64,000 bases of DNA, from NCBI GenBank assembly GCA_947501555.1, contig CANMWG010000001.1:2108001-2172000 (forward strand). The letters are read 5' to 3'. Position numbers and translations under genes: made by a program. This DNA comes from an uncultured Paracoccaceae bacterium. GTDB lineage: Bacteria > Pseudomonadota > Alphaproteobacteria > Rhodobacterales > Rhodobacteraceae. Positions 16,428-25,791 of the stretch are shown one piece after another; position 1 is the first letter of the stretch; the number at the start of each line of letters is the position of its first letter. The notes beneath the pieces are model-generated. The model did no database searches and was not told the origin of the DNA. It saw nothing but the letters and a program-made list of their open reading frames with translations.

Positions 16428-18194
16428 ATGCCGTTGGCGACCTGTGGCGATAAGAACAGGCCATCATCCAGAAAATTAACCGAATTTTTCTCCTATCGGG
16501 CCATACATTTGCCGACCGAGACAGGTGCAGACCAAATGGCAAACCAGATTAACATCCGTGCGTTGCGCCGGGATCCCCATATCGTTGTGGCATCGCTTGT
16601 GGCGAACGTGTTGGGCTTGGCTCTGCCATTGATGATGCTTCAGGTTTACGACCGGATTATTCCGCGGCAGGGTTATGAAACCTTAACTGTCATGACGCTC
16701 GGACTGATGGGTGCCGCAGTGGCAGAGTTTTGTATCAGAATGGCGCGGGGACATCTGTTTGCCCTCGGCAGTCTGCGTTTCGACAATTTCGCTTATGAGG
16801 AAAGCATCAAACGCATGCTTCAGTTTGGGGCACTGCGGCAGAACCATGATCGGGGCGTCGACCATGACAGGCTTGAAAGCATTGAACGGGTCCGCAAGAA
16901 TTATGGCAGTGAGGCCGCTACCGCGCTGTTGGATATTCCGTTCATCCTCATGTTCATTATGGTCATGACACTGATTTCGCCAGTGATGGGTTTGGCGATT
17001 TCCAGTATCTCAATTCTGTCGGTCAGCATTGTTTGGTTTCAACGAAAGCGCATCCTCAAAGACAGTCACGGTCGACAAGACAGAGACAGGCGGCGCTATT
17101 CCTTCTTGATGGAAACGCTTGAAGGCACCCAGATGATCAAAAGCCTCGGAATCGAGCAATTGATGCAGCGGCGCTACGAACGATTAATGTCGGTCAGTAC
17201 CTATATGACCTACCAGCTTAGCGGCCGGATCAACTTTACCCAAGGTATGTCGGCCGCCATTGGTCTGATCGCGCCAGTCCTGATGTCGGGGATTGGCTCG
17301 GTTCTGGTGATTGCCGGTCAGATTTCGATTGGTGGGCTGGCTGCCACGGTCTTGCTGACAAGCCGGGTGATCCAACCAACCTTGCGTATCGAGGCGTTGT
17401 TGGCGGGCCAGCGTGATACAAAGCGATCCGAAATGGATGTGCATCATTTGCTGCAAGGACCATTGCTCCACACCGGCCAAACTGAACTTGCGCGGATTGA
17501 CGAGATCGAACTGCAAGACGTGACCCTTTCGCTTGGGGAGCAAGATGATCTGATCCACCAGAATTTGTCAGTCAAACTGCGACGCGGCGATTGTGTGCTG
17601 CTATCGGGTGACGAAGCATCAGGACGATCGCTGCTGATGTCACTCCTTGCTGGGCATATCAGCCCGACGCAAGGGCGCATTTTGGTGAACGGCCTTCCGA
17701 TGGATCAGGTCGGAGGCCGAACCTTATCAGAACGCATCAGTTTGCTGAGTCCTGATTATACCTTGCTCGAAGGAACCTTACTGGAAAACCTGACCGCATT
17801 TGAAGTTGATCGTTACAATGCAACAGCTTTGAATTTGGCAAAGGAACTTGGGATCAGCGACTTCATTCTGCGTCATGCTGATGGGCTATCGATGCGGGTG
17901 GCTGCGGGGGCGACGACAAGTCTGCCAAAATCCGTGCATGATGGGATTCTCCTTATTTCAGGTTTGGTTCGTCAACCTGACATCATTTTATTCGATGAGG
18001 CAAATACCGGACTTGACCGCCAAACAGATCTTCGTTTGATCGAAATCCTGCGGCGGCGGATTCCTGAAACGATTACCTTATTGGTCACGCACCGGCCATC
18101 CTACATGGCGCTTGCGACCCGCGAATTGCGGTTGAACAATCACGTTCTTGAAGAAAAAACTGTTGTGTTCAAAGACGTTCGGGTTGCGTCATGA
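16428..18194 (+). CDS. Type I secretion ABC half-transporter with degenerate ATPase site
   Basis: A 588-residue ABC protein; ATG 16536 (ANQINIRALRRDPHIV) is a plausible later start. The membrane domain (LPLMMLQVYDRIIPRQGYET onward) is typical of HlyB/PrtD exporters, without the C39-like N-terminal domain. The nucleotide domain is unusual. Walker A reads GDEASGRS with Arg for the catalytic Lys. The LSGGQ signature is replaced by SLPKSVHDG. The Q-loop Gln is lacking. Walker B (IILFDEANTGLD) and the H-loop (VTHRP) remain. It overlaps the next ABC gene by four bases. I infer that it forms the less active half of a heterodimer exporting the repeat protein encoded 33 bases upstream. Confidence 0.85.
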   Translation: MPLATCGDKNRPSSRKLTEFFSYRAIHLPTETGADQMANQINIRALRRDPHIVVASLVANVLGLALPLMMLQVYDRIIPRQGYETLTVMTLGLMGAAVAEFCIRMARGHLFALGSLRFDNFAYEESIKRMLQFGALRQNHDRGVDHDRLESIERVRKNYGSEAATALLDIPFILMFIMVMTLISPVMGLAISSISILSVSIVWFQRKRILKDSHGRQDRDRRRYSFLMETLEGTQMIKSLGIEQLMQRRYERLMSVSTYMTYQLSGRINFTQGMSAAIGLIAPVLMSGIGSVLVIAGQISIGGLAATVLLTSRVIQPTLRIEALLAGQRDTKRSEMDVHHLLQGPLLHTGQTELARIDEIELQDVTLSLGEQDDLIHQNLSVKLRRGDCVLLSGDEASGRSLLMSLLAGHISPTQGRILVNGLPMDQVGGRTLSERISLLSPDYTLLEGTLLENLTAFEVDRYNATALNLAKELGISDFILRHADGLSMRVAAGATTSLPKSVHDGILLISGLVRQPDIILFDEANTGLDRQTDLRLIEILRRRIPETITLLVTHRPSYMALATRELRLNNHVLEEKTVVFKDVRVAS

Positions 18195-20401
18195 CCGCGG
18201 CGCAACCTCTTCTACTGAAGCGTCTGCTGTTGCCAGCATCGGACCTAAGCGGTGATTGGCGGCACGAGGCGGTCCTTGACCACGACGACCCCTACGACTC
18301 GCTGCTGGATGGGTTGCGTTCCGGCCGCTTTGGCGGCGTGCCTTGCGATACGGCGGCGGCAGCGGCCTTGGTCGAAACACTGCGCCTGACTGCCTGGCCT
18401 ATTAATTTTCGCGCTTTTGCTGGGGCAATTGCCCACTATCCACAGGTTTTCGGCCTATCAGAGGCGCGGACGAGCTTGCGGACATTGGGTTTTTGGTCCG
18501 AAACAGATCGGGTCAAAGGGGCGAACCTCGCGGCGCTTCCGGTTGGATCCTTCATCGTCACGACTGACAACCGCTGCCTGTTTTTACAGACGACTGACCG
18601 GGGCAAGCTGGTTTTGTTTGATCCCACAACATACAAAACCCAGCGGATCCGTCGCCGCAAAGTGTACGATTGTATCGTCATAACCCCTGCGGACGCGGTT
18701 CAAGGTTCACCGGCTGGGCGAAACGGCTGGATTGGGACAACCATCGCCCGCTTCGGACCAGAAAACCGCACAATTCTGGCGCTGACATTCTTGTCAAACA
18801 CGCTTGTCATTCTGGCATCTCTCTCGGTCGGCGTGATTTTCGATAAGGTCCTGCCGGCAAAGGCACCTGATACGCTGACGTTGCTCTTGATCGGGATCGG
18901 ATTGCTGTTCCTGTTAGATCTCTGGCTCCGGCGTATGAAATCACACATAATCGCACGTGTCTCTGGCAGGCTGGAATACATCGTCAGCAGCGCGCTTTAT
19001 GAAAAACTGCTCTCATTCCCGCTTGAGATGCTGCAGGCTTCAGCAGTCAGTGAACAGATAAACCGGTTGAAACAGTTTGAAACCATACGGGATTTTTATA
19101 GCGGCCCGATTGTCGCGGTTCTGTTTGAAATGCCCTTTGTTATCTTGATGTTGATTGCCATCGGCGTCCTTAACCTCCAGATCGCGCTGTTGCTGATGTG
19201 TGTTCTTGCTGTCTACCTGACGATCGCTTTGGTACTTTATCCAAAAATCTCCCGAAATTCCAAAGAAATGATGGTGTTAAGGGCAGAATGCATGCGGCTC
19301 AAAGAAGAAACCGTCAATCAACGCATGCAAATTGTGCAGCGCGGTTTGGGGGGTGCATGGTCGGCGCAGCTGGCACCTCGTTTTCGCAAATTGAGCATCG
19401 CAAGGCAGCGGCTTGAGTCGGTGTGGCGGATGCTCAACAATCTGATCGCAGTGGTGTCCCCACTGGCCAGCGGTGGCGTCATTGTCGTCGGGGCGATGCA
19501 AGTGATGGCAGGAAATATGACAGGCGGTACACTGATCGCCTGTATGATTTTGGCGTCACGGTTACTTAGTCCAGTGCAGCAAGCCTTGGTGTTGGCAGTT
19601 CGGGCACCAGAAATCAGCAACTTATTCAAACAGATCGACGCAATGATGCAGATCCCAAATGGCCAACCGGCCCGGCCCATCAATGCTGCGCAATATTTGC
19701 AAGCAGATAAAGCCGCACCGAGGATTGCGATCGATGGGTTAGTCCTCCGCTATCCACGATCAGTTGCGCCAGCATTGAAAGGCATAACCCTAGCATTGGA
19801 AGGCGGCACGTTGACCAGTCTGACTGGCCCGTCGGGTGCAGGAAAATCATCTCTGCTGTCCGCGCTCATGGGGCATTATAAACCACAAAGCGGCTCTGTA
19901 CTGATCGGCTCGGCAAATGTGCAACAGTTTGGCAGCAGTGAAAAAACGGACCTGATTGGCTTTCTAGGGCATAAGTCGCTTCAGATCCACGGCACGCTCA
20001 CGCAAAATCTGCGATTGACCAAGCCCGATGCAACCGAAGAACAATTACGCGACATTTGCGCAGAACTTGGGCTTTTGGATCAGATCTTGTCACTTCCTAA
20101 CGGGTTTGAAACCCGTCTTGATCACGCGCATCGCTATCGGATTTCTGCGTCTTTCAAGGCAAAGTTTGCCATTGCTCAATTGCTGCTGAAGCAACCCAAG
20201 GTCCTATTGTTGGACGAACCGGAATCTGGACTTTCCAATGACGACGAACATCGATTGATGAGCGTCTTAAAGGCCCGGGCAGACCGGATGACGACCGTCA
20301 TGGTCACGCATCGGCCCAGTCTTGTGAAACAAGCTGACCGGGTCTTGGAGCTACAGGACGGGCAAGTGAAATCTTTTGACCGCCCCAAAACCATATCTTA
20401 A
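18191..20401 (+). CDS. Type I secretion ABC half-transporter with C39-like domain
   Basis: A 736-residue ABC exporter subunit. Residues ~1-160 look like a C39-peptidase-like domain (end: RRRKVYDCIVITPAD) without an obvious catalytic Cys/His pair, as in substrate-docking C39-like domains of RTX exporters. Membrane helices follow from ~195 to ~470, then a nucleotide domain with intact Walker A (GPSGAGKSS), Walker B (LLLDEPESGLS) and H-loop (VTHRPS). The signature motif is abnormal (RISASFKAKFAIA in place of LSGGQ) and the Q-loop has His. It overlaps both neighbours' ends and is inferred to pair with the preceding half-transporter. That both subunits lack LSGGQ is odd, yet the open frames are undamaged. 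Confidence 0.85.
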   Translation: MTAAQPLLLKRLLLPASDLSGDWRHEAVLDHDDPYDSLLDGLRSGRFGGVPCDTAAAAALVETLRLTAWPINFRAFAGAIAHYPQVFGLSEARTSLRTLGFWSETDRVKGANLAALPVGSFIVTTDNRCLFLQTTDRGKLVLFDPTTYKTQRIRRRKVYDCIVITPADAVQGSPAGRNGWIGTTIARFGPENRTILALTFLSNTLVILASLSVGVIFDKVLPAKAPDTLTLLLIGIGLLFLLDLWLRRMKSHIIARVSGRLEYIVSSALYEKLLSFPLEMLQASAVSEQINRLKQFETIRDFYSGPIVAVLFEMPFVILMLIAIGVLNLQIALLLMCVLAVYLTIALVLYPKISRNSKEMMVLRAECMRLKEETVNQRMQIVQRGLGGAWSAQLAPRFRKLSIARQRLESVWRMLNNLIAVVSPLASGGVIVVGAMQVMAGNMTGGTLIACMILASRLLSPVQQALVLAVRAPEISNLFKQIDAMMQIPNGQPARPINAAQYLQADKAAPRIAIDGLVLRYPRSVAPALKGITLALEGGTLTSLTGPSGAGKSSLLSALMGHYKPQSGSVLIGSANVQQFGSSEKTDLIGFLGHKSLQIHGTLTQNLRLTKPDATEEQLRDICAELGLLDQILSLPNGFETRLDHAHRYRISASFKAKFAIAQLLLKQPKVLLLDEPESGLSNDDEHRLMSVLKARADRMTTVMVTHRPSLVKQADRVLELQDGQVKSFDRPKTIS

Positions 20402-20411
20402 GGACGTTGTG

Positions 20412-21773
20412 ATGTTGTGGACACGGAAAAAGACCAATTCGGCACTTCAAATGGGGAGCAACCGACACAAAAACGCGAAGCTCATCTCGGAATTAGTTGC
20501 AAGCCAGCACCTCAGTGAGGCGCAGAATGGCGGCTATGCACGATCCTTGATCTGGACAATTGTTCTAGGGTTTGGCGCGTTTCTGTTTTGGGCCTCCATA
20601 ACCCCCGTCTACGAGATTGTATCGGGCAATGGCACGATCAAACCAGAGGGGCTGTCAACGCGCATTGAACATCCTGAAGGCGGGATTGTCGCCAACATTT
20701 ACATCGCTGAGGGGGACACAGTCGAATCTGGCGATATTCTTGCCGTTCTAGATAACACCGACCTCCAGGCAGAGCTTAGTAAACTGCGTGCTACCCAGCA
20801 GGTTTTGGAGCGCGGCATCGCCCGCAATGAATGGGTCTTATCTGTGGATATGGCCCAATTCGACGCCACCGGAACGCCTACTGATCTCATCCAGAACGCA
20901 CCCAATCTAGTTGAAGAAGTGAAATACCGTGCCGCGCAATTGCACACCATGCGCGCCCAGCAAGACGTGGCAATCGCACAACGCAACGCGTTGCAAAATC
21001 AGTTGGTCACGGCAGCTCAAGAATTACGCATCCTGCGCGCCCAGGTTAGTCGTTTTGAAGCAGCTCGCGTCGACGATGTCATTCCATTGTCTCGACTTGA
21101 GAATCTTCAGCGCGAGATGCTTCGCCTGGAAAGCAATATCGCCCAATTGACGGGGCAAGTGGATGTCCAAACGACCACCATCGCACATATGCGCGCAACC
21201 GAGGCAGAGCTTGTATCCCAATACCGGCGCGAAGCCAGCCTGCAGTTGAACAACCAACGTGACGAAATGACTGGCTTGCGACAGTCCATTATGCAGATTC
21301 AGGACCGCCTTGAGCGAGCAGTACTGCGGGCGCCTGTATCAGGCATTGTCAACGCGATTTCGGTGCAAAACAACGGCGAAGTCCTAGGGGCGGGCGAACT
21401 TTTTGCAGAAATCATCCCCAACAACACCGGCGTATTCGCCGAGATTGAGGTGCAGGCTGACCAAATTGGCGGAATCAGCGTCGGACGCGAAGCCATGATA
21501 AAAGTGCTTACATACGACTTCACCCGCTACGGCGATGTTGCGGCAACGGTTGAGCGGATATCACCATCAAGTTTTGCAAAAGAAAACGGTGACGTAGTAT
21601 TCCGGGTTCAGCTCTCATTTGATCATGATGACGACAAAAACAGACCTAGGGGGCAGCCGGTGACTTCTGGAATGACAATCATCGCCGACATAAAATCAGA
21701 ACGTCGAACGGTCTTATCGTTCCTTTTGAAACCAGTCCGGGTCATCGCTGACCGTGCCTTAACAGAAGCATAG
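20412..21773 (+). CDS. HlyD-family membrane fusion protein of the type I secretion system
   Basis: The periplasmic adaptor that links the inner-membrane ABC exporter to an outer-membrane TolC-like channel. ATG 20412 is chosen because AAGGA (20400-20404) lies seven bases upstream; an in-frame ATG at 20376 overlaps the ABC gene. The 453-residue product has one N-terminal membrane helix (WTIVLGFGAFLFWASI), then the lipoyl half-motif (IEHPEGGIVANIYIAEGDTV), a long coiled coil (~120-290), the second lipoyl half (LRAPVSGIVNAISVQNNGEV), and a beta-barrel end with GQPVTSGMTIIADI. No TolC gene lies here, so the channel must be encoded elsewhere. It completes the RTX-ABC-ABC-HlyD operon. Confidence 0.93.
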   Translation: MLWTRKKTNSALQMGSNRHKNAKLISELVASQHLSEAQNGGYARSLIWTIVLGFGAFLFWASITPVYEIVSGNGTIKPEGLSTRIEHPEGGIVANIYIAEGDTVESGDILAVLDNTDLQAELSKLRATQQVLERGIARNEWVLSVDMAQFDATGTPTDLIQNAPNLVEEVKYRAAQLHTMRAQQDVAIAQRNALQNQLVTAAQELRILRAQVSRFEAARVDDVIPLSRLENLQREMLRLESNIAQLTGQVDVQTTTIAHMRATEAELVSQYRREASLQLNNQRDEMTGLRQSIMQIQDRLERAVLRAPVSGIVNAISVQNNGEVLGAGELFAEIIPNNTGVFAEIEVQADQIGGISVGREAMIKVLTYDFTRYGDVAATVERISPSSFAKENGDVVFRVQLSFDHDDDKNRPRGQPVTSGMTIIADIKSERRTVLSFLLKPVRVIADRALTEA

Positions 21774-22076
21774 ACAGTTGCCACCGCCAAGGCTGCCGAA
21801 CAAGGAGCTACTCCGGTCGAGCGCGTCGTAGGTGTAGATGATCGTCACGTCGGGCTAGCGGTTCGGTTCTATCACAAAGTTCTCGTCAGTTTTTAATGAG
21901 TCTTTTGTAAGCGCGACCTAGCGGACAATGCTTGCGTCCTTTGCGCGTTTGATCATGTCGACGGCGCTTGTGAGTGTCCTGACGGCGCCGAAGGCCTCGT
22001 GGTATGTCGAGCTTTTTGGTGGCCAGGAAGGCGTCCATGGACCTGTCGCGCAATAGTGTCGCCCCAAGGTGCTCGT
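21774..22076. other. Spacer after the secretion operon, no gene seen
   Basis: About 300 bases between hlyD and the IS3 remnant. No terminator hairpin with a T-run and no credible gene was found. Part of it is probably the eroded right end of the insertion sequence whose transposase remnant follows. Confidence 0.4.
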
Positions 22077-22382
22077 TTAAGCCACTTTCCGTTCGAAAGC
22101 GACGGGGTTTTTCCAGCCCAATGCTGAGTGTCGGCGGTGTGGATCATAAAACCCCTTGATGTATAGAAAGATCGCCATCTCAGCTTGCCGCCGCGTTTCC
22201 CAATGATGCGGCCAGATCAGTTCAGCTTTGATGGTCTTGAAGAACGTCTCGCCCCCCTCATTGTCATAGCAATTGCCCTTTCCGGACATCGATACCCTGA
22301 ACCTGTGCTGGCGCAGAATTTTCTGATAGTCGTGCGAACAATATTGCGACCCACGATCCGTGTGATGAATGCAGCCTTTGGG
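22077..22382 (-). pseudogene. IS3-family transposase OrfB remnant
   Basis: Minus-strand frame with HHTDRGSQYCSHDYQKILRQ, then MSGKGNCYDNEGGETFFKTI, then FYDPHRRHSALGWKNPVAFE and a stop. This is the last ~100 residues of an IS3-family OrfB, including the second Asp region (SDRGSQY type) and the catalytic Glu region (normally NxxxESFF, here GGETFF). OrfA and the first two thirds of OrfB are missing, so it is a 5'-truncated fossil. It closes the accessory region on the right, directly before the L-fucose operon. Confidence 0.85.
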
Positions 22383-22671
22383 TGGCTCCTATCAATTGCA
22401 GATATAGACAACTGCAGTATGACGCATTGCAACGCCGGTTGAAGCAGGAGCCATCCACCCCATCTGCTGTCGCGAAATTGGGAAATTTTTTTTCGCCAAA
22501 TGAAACGGCCTCATTCGGACTTTAGAGTGATGCCCGTTCAGCAGGCTGCGTTTCGTAAAGTCGGCTTTACACTGAAACGCAACGACCATTGATGCTTATG
22601 AAAGTGAATGAGTGTGGTATTCGAAAGCATAGATTTCCAACGGGCCTGGTGCTCATCGTCGCTGCACAGAA

Positions 22672-23646
22672 CTAAACGGCGAACGTGCCGATAAAACCTT
22701 CTGGTGGTACTTGTTCCAATGCGGTTAAGTTTCGTGTCAGCATGGAAGCTTCAGCGGTTCCGATAAGAACGGATGCGGCCAATGGGGTGCTTTTGGCGAA
22801 TTGAAGTGCTGCAGTTGCAAGAGGCATTCCAAGATTTTCAGCCTTTGCCTGCAGCGTTGCCACAGCGGTTCGCACGTCGTCTGACGCGGGCGCATAATCG
22901 TATGTTGCGCCCTTGATTGGCCCGGTCGCAAGAATGCCAGAGTTAAATACACCGCCCAGGACGAGCGACGTGCCCGCATTAAGACACATCGGCACAAGCG
23001 CTTCTTCGGCGGAGCGATCCAGCAAGGTCAACCGTCCCGCAAGCAATATCACATCCAAGGGATAGTCGTTCATAACCTCGATGCAAACTTCGTTCTCGTT
23101 CACGCCCAGACCAATTGCGCCGATACTACCTTTTTCCTTTAATCGAATAAGGCGTTCATATCCGTCGCCCAGGAACGTCTCCATGTGCGCCGCGTTTTTG
23201 ATCCCGTGCATGTAAGCTCCAATGTCATGCACATAGACGATATCGATGTAGTTGGTTCCAAGGCGTGTGCGGCTCCCCTCAAGCGCGGTTTCAATTCCGT
23301 CGCCGGAGTAATCATAACGCACATCGTTTGGCAGCGGATTGATAAAGCTGTCCGCTTCCGCAAGTTGCGCACCAGGTGACAAAACCCTACCGACCTTGGT
23401 CGAAATGACATAATCGTCACGGGCTTTGCCGGCCAGAAACGCCCCTAACCGCGCTTCGGACCGCCCGCGCCCATAATGAGGGGCCGTGTCAAAATAGCGA
23501 ATGCCGCCGTCCCATGCCGTGTTGAGCACGTCGCGGGCCTCCGCATCCGTCGCCTCAACGTAAAGATTGCCGATAGATGCGCTGCCAAACCCGACCGAGG
23601 TGACGCGCGTTGCGGTTTGGCCGATTTGGCGGGTGTCAAACATCAT
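22672..23646 (-). CDS. Aldo/keto reductase, probable L-fucose (D-threo-aldose) 1-dehydrogenase
   Basis: A 324-residue NAD(P)-dependent aldo/keto reductase. The catalytic pattern is visible as DTAPHYGRGRSEARLG (Asp53, Tyr58), ISTKVGR (Lys) and VYVHDIG (His). In the fucose pathway this enzyme type oxidises L-fucopyranose to L-fuconolactone. It is the last gene of a minus-strand operon whose other members fit the remaining steps, and its start overlaps the stop of the dehydratase gene by four bases. The family is secure; the L-fucose assignment is from context, and pyridoxal or other aldose dehydrogenases belong to the same subfamily. Confidence 0.85.
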   Translation of the reverse strand: MMFDTRQIGQTATRVTSVGFGSASIGNLYVEATDAEARDVLNTAWDGGIRYFDTAPHYGRGRSEARLGAFLAGKARDDYVISTKVGRVLSPGAQLAEADSFINPLPNDVRYDYSGDGIETALEGSRTRLGTNYIDIVYVHDIGAYMHGIKNAAHMETFLGDGYERLIRLKEKGSIGAIGLGVNENEVCIEVMNDYPLDVILLAGRLTLLDRSAEEALVPMCLNAGTSLVLGGVFNSGILATGPIKGATYDYAPASDDVRTAVATLQAKAENLGMPLATAALQFAKSTPLAASVLIGTAEASMLTRNLTALEQVPPEGFIGTFAV

Positions 23647-24932
23647 TCAGCTACCATTCTTGGACGATGCGCATAGGCCGCAATGGACTGCGGTTTCATC
23701 TCAATGGAAAATCCAGGCTGTGTGGGGGGGCGGTAGGCACCGTTTTCAACGATACAGGGGTCAATGAAGTGTTCGTGCAAGTGGTCGACGAACTCGATCC
23801 GCTTGCTGTCTTTGTCGCCCGTAATCGCGATGTAGTCGATCATTGACATATGTTGCACATATTCGCAAAGTCCGACGCCGCCTGCATGCGGCCAGACCGG
23901 CAATCCGTATTTCGCAGCCAATAGCATCACGGCCAGAACTTCGTTCAGCCCACCCATGCGGCAGCTGTCAATTTGAACGATGTCAATCGCGCCGCCCTTA
24001 ATGAACTGTTTGAACATGATCCGGTTCTGGCACATCTCGCCGGTCGCTACTTTGATCGGGGCAATGGCCTCGCGGATCGCTTTGTGGCCACTCACATCAT
24101 CGGGCGAAGTTGGTTCTTCGATAAAGAACGGCTTGGCGAAGGCCATTTCCTTGATCCAGTCGATGGCTTGACTGACCTCCCACACCTGATTGGCATCGAT
24201 CATGATTTTCATGTCCCAGCCAAGCTCTTCCCTTGCAATAGTGAGGCGTCGAATATCGTCTTCTAAATTGTGTCCCACTTTAAATTTAGTATGGGTAAAG
24301 CCCGCGTCCTTGGCCTCGCGGCACAGGCGGCGTAGCTTGTCGTCGGGATAGCCCAGCCAACCCGCCGAAGTTGTGTAGCATGGGTAGCCCTCTACTTTTA
24401 GCTTGGCGATCCGCTCTGCCTTGCCGGCCTCGGCCCGTTTCAAGATGCCAAGCGCTTCCTGCGGGTTAAGCGCATCCGTTAAGTAGCGAAAGTCGATCAG
24501 GCGCAGAATCTGTTCGGGCGACATTTCCGACACCAAGGCCCAAACGGGTTTGCCCGCGTCCTTGGCCCACAGATCCCAAACTGCGTTCACCACAGCGCCC
24601 GTGGCCAGATGGATCGCACCCTTGTCTGGCCCAATCCAGCGCAGCTGACTGTCCGACGTAACGTGACGCCAAAAACGCCCCATATCGTCCTTGATCCAAT
24701 CCAAATCAAGGCCAATCAAACGGTCCCGCAAAGCATGGATCGCGGCCACGCAAATTTCATTTCCGCGCCCGATGGTAAAGGTCAGTCCGTGGCCTTCGAG
24801 CGCGCCGTCAGTTTCCAGAACAACGTAGGCAGCCGAATAATCAGGATCAGGGTTCATGGCGTCCGATCCATCCAGGCTTTCCGAGGTTGGAAAGCGCAGA
24901 TCATGCGTGCGCAGAGCTGTGATTTTTGTCAT
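23643..24932 (-). CDS. L-fuconate dehydratase (enolase superfamily)
   Basis: A 429-residue Mg2+-dependent acid-sugar dehydratase that removes water from L-fuconate to give 2-keto-3-deoxy-L-fuconate. Features fit the mandelate-racemase group: the KxK motif in THTKFKVGHN, metal ligands in KIMIDANQVW (Asp), FFIEEPTSPDD (Glu) and the next strand, and the catalytic His in VWPHAGGVGLCEYVQH. Length matches characterised L-fuconate dehydratases (about 430-440). Overlaps of four bases on both sides show tight coupling with the hydrolase upstream and the reductase downstream. Confidence 0.92.
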   Translation of the reverse strand: MTKITALRTHDLRFPTSESLDGSDAMNPDPDYSAAYVVLETDGALEGHGLTFTIGRGNEICVAAIHALRDRLIGLDLDWIKDDMGRFWRHVTSDSQLRWIGPDKGAIHLATGAVVNAVWDLWAKDAGKPVWALVSEMSPEQILRLIDFRYLTDALNPQEALGILKRAEAGKAERIAKLKVEGYPCYTTSAGWLGYPDDKLRRLCREAKDAGFTHTKFKVGHNLEDDIRRLTIAREELGWDMKIMIDANQVWEVSQAIDWIKEMAFAKPFFIEEPTSPDDVSGHKAIREAIAPIKVATGEMCQNRIMFKQFIKGGAIDIVQIDSCRMGGLNEVLAVMLLAAKYGLPVWPHAGGVGLCEYVQHMSMIDYIAITGDKDSKRIEFVDHLHEHFIDPCIVENGAYRPPTQPGFSIEMKPQSIAAYAHRPRMVAE

Positions 24933-25774
24933 GCCGATGCCTTGACGGTCTGGCGTTGGATACCGAGCCCTTCGATCCCAAGCTCCATTTTGTCGCCGGG
25001 TTTCAGGTAGGTTTCCGGTTTCTGACCCATGCCCACGCCGGGGGGCGTCCCGGTAGAGATCACATCGCCCGGTTGCAGCGACATGAACTGCGACAAATGC
25101 GAGATGATCATAGCCACATTAAAGTGCATCGTTTTGGTACTGCCGTCTTGGTAACGCCGACCATTCACATCTAGGTACATCGATAAATTTTGCGGGTTAG
25201 GAACTTCGTCACGTGTCACAAGCCACGGGCCAATCGGGCCAAACGTATCAGCTGATTTTCCCTTCACCCACTGACCTGAACGATGAAGTTGAAAGTCACG
25301 TTCCGACAGATCGTTGATGACGCAAAAGCCCGCAACATGGTCCAGCGCATCCGCCTCTGAAACGTATTTCGCGGGCTTGCCAATGACGACGCCCAACTCG
25401 ACCTCCCAATCGGTTTTGACGGAATTGCGTGGGATATCAACCACATCATTTGGCCCAATAATGGACGACGTGGCCTTAAAAAAGACTACCGGCTCTTCCG
25501 GCAATTCCATGCCAGACTCTGCCGCGTGATCGGCGTAGTTCAAACCGATGCAGATGAACTTGCCAACGCCGCCAACACATGGACCAATGCGTGGGGCATC
25601 CGTGACAACGGGCAGGCTTGCGACATCAAGCGCGCCAATCACATTAAGCACTGCATCAGACAATGTGTCACCTGCAATGTCAGCGACATGCCCCGACAGA
25701 TCGCGGATCATACCATGATCGTCCAAAAGCCCCGGTTTTTCTTGGCCAAAAGGGCCATAGCGTAGCAGTTTCAT
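24929..25774 (-). CDS. Fumarylacetoacetate hydrolase family, probable 2,4-diketo-3-deoxy-L-fuconate hydrolase
   Basis: A 281-residue FAH-fold hydrolase. It would split 2,4-diketo-3-deoxy-L-fuconate into pyruvate and L-lactate, the last step of the non-phosphorylative fucose route. Visible are CIGLNYADHAAE near residue 93, the metal ligand region DWEVELGVVIGK near residue 143, and GDVISTGTPPGVGMGQKPE near residue 240. It sits between the SDR and the dehydratase genes, exactly where pathway logic expects it. Family members act on many keto-acids, so the substrate comes from context. Confidence 0.87.
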   Translation of the reverse strand: MKLLRYGPFGQEKPGLLDDHGMIRDLSGHVADIAGDTLSDAVLNVIGALDVASLPVVTDAPRIGPCVGGVGKFICIGLNYADHAAESGMELPEEPVVFFKATSSIIGPNDVVDIPRNSVKTDWEVELGVVIGKPAKYVSEADALDHVAGFCVINDLSERDFQLHRSGQWVKGKSADTFGPIGPWLVTRDEVPNPQNLSMYLDVNGRRYQDGSTKTMHFNVAMIISHLSQFMSLQPGDVISTGTPPGVGMGQKPETYLKPGDKMELGIEGLGIQRQTVKASA

Positions 25775-25791
25775 CTATCTCTCCGAGTGTT

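Noticed and set aside
16428-18194. Calling the first type I secretion ABC gene a pseudogene
   Set aside because: Despite the altered Walker A and signature, the frame is full length, overlaps the next gene by four bases and keeps Walker B and the H-loop, so a conserved degenerate partner is more likely.
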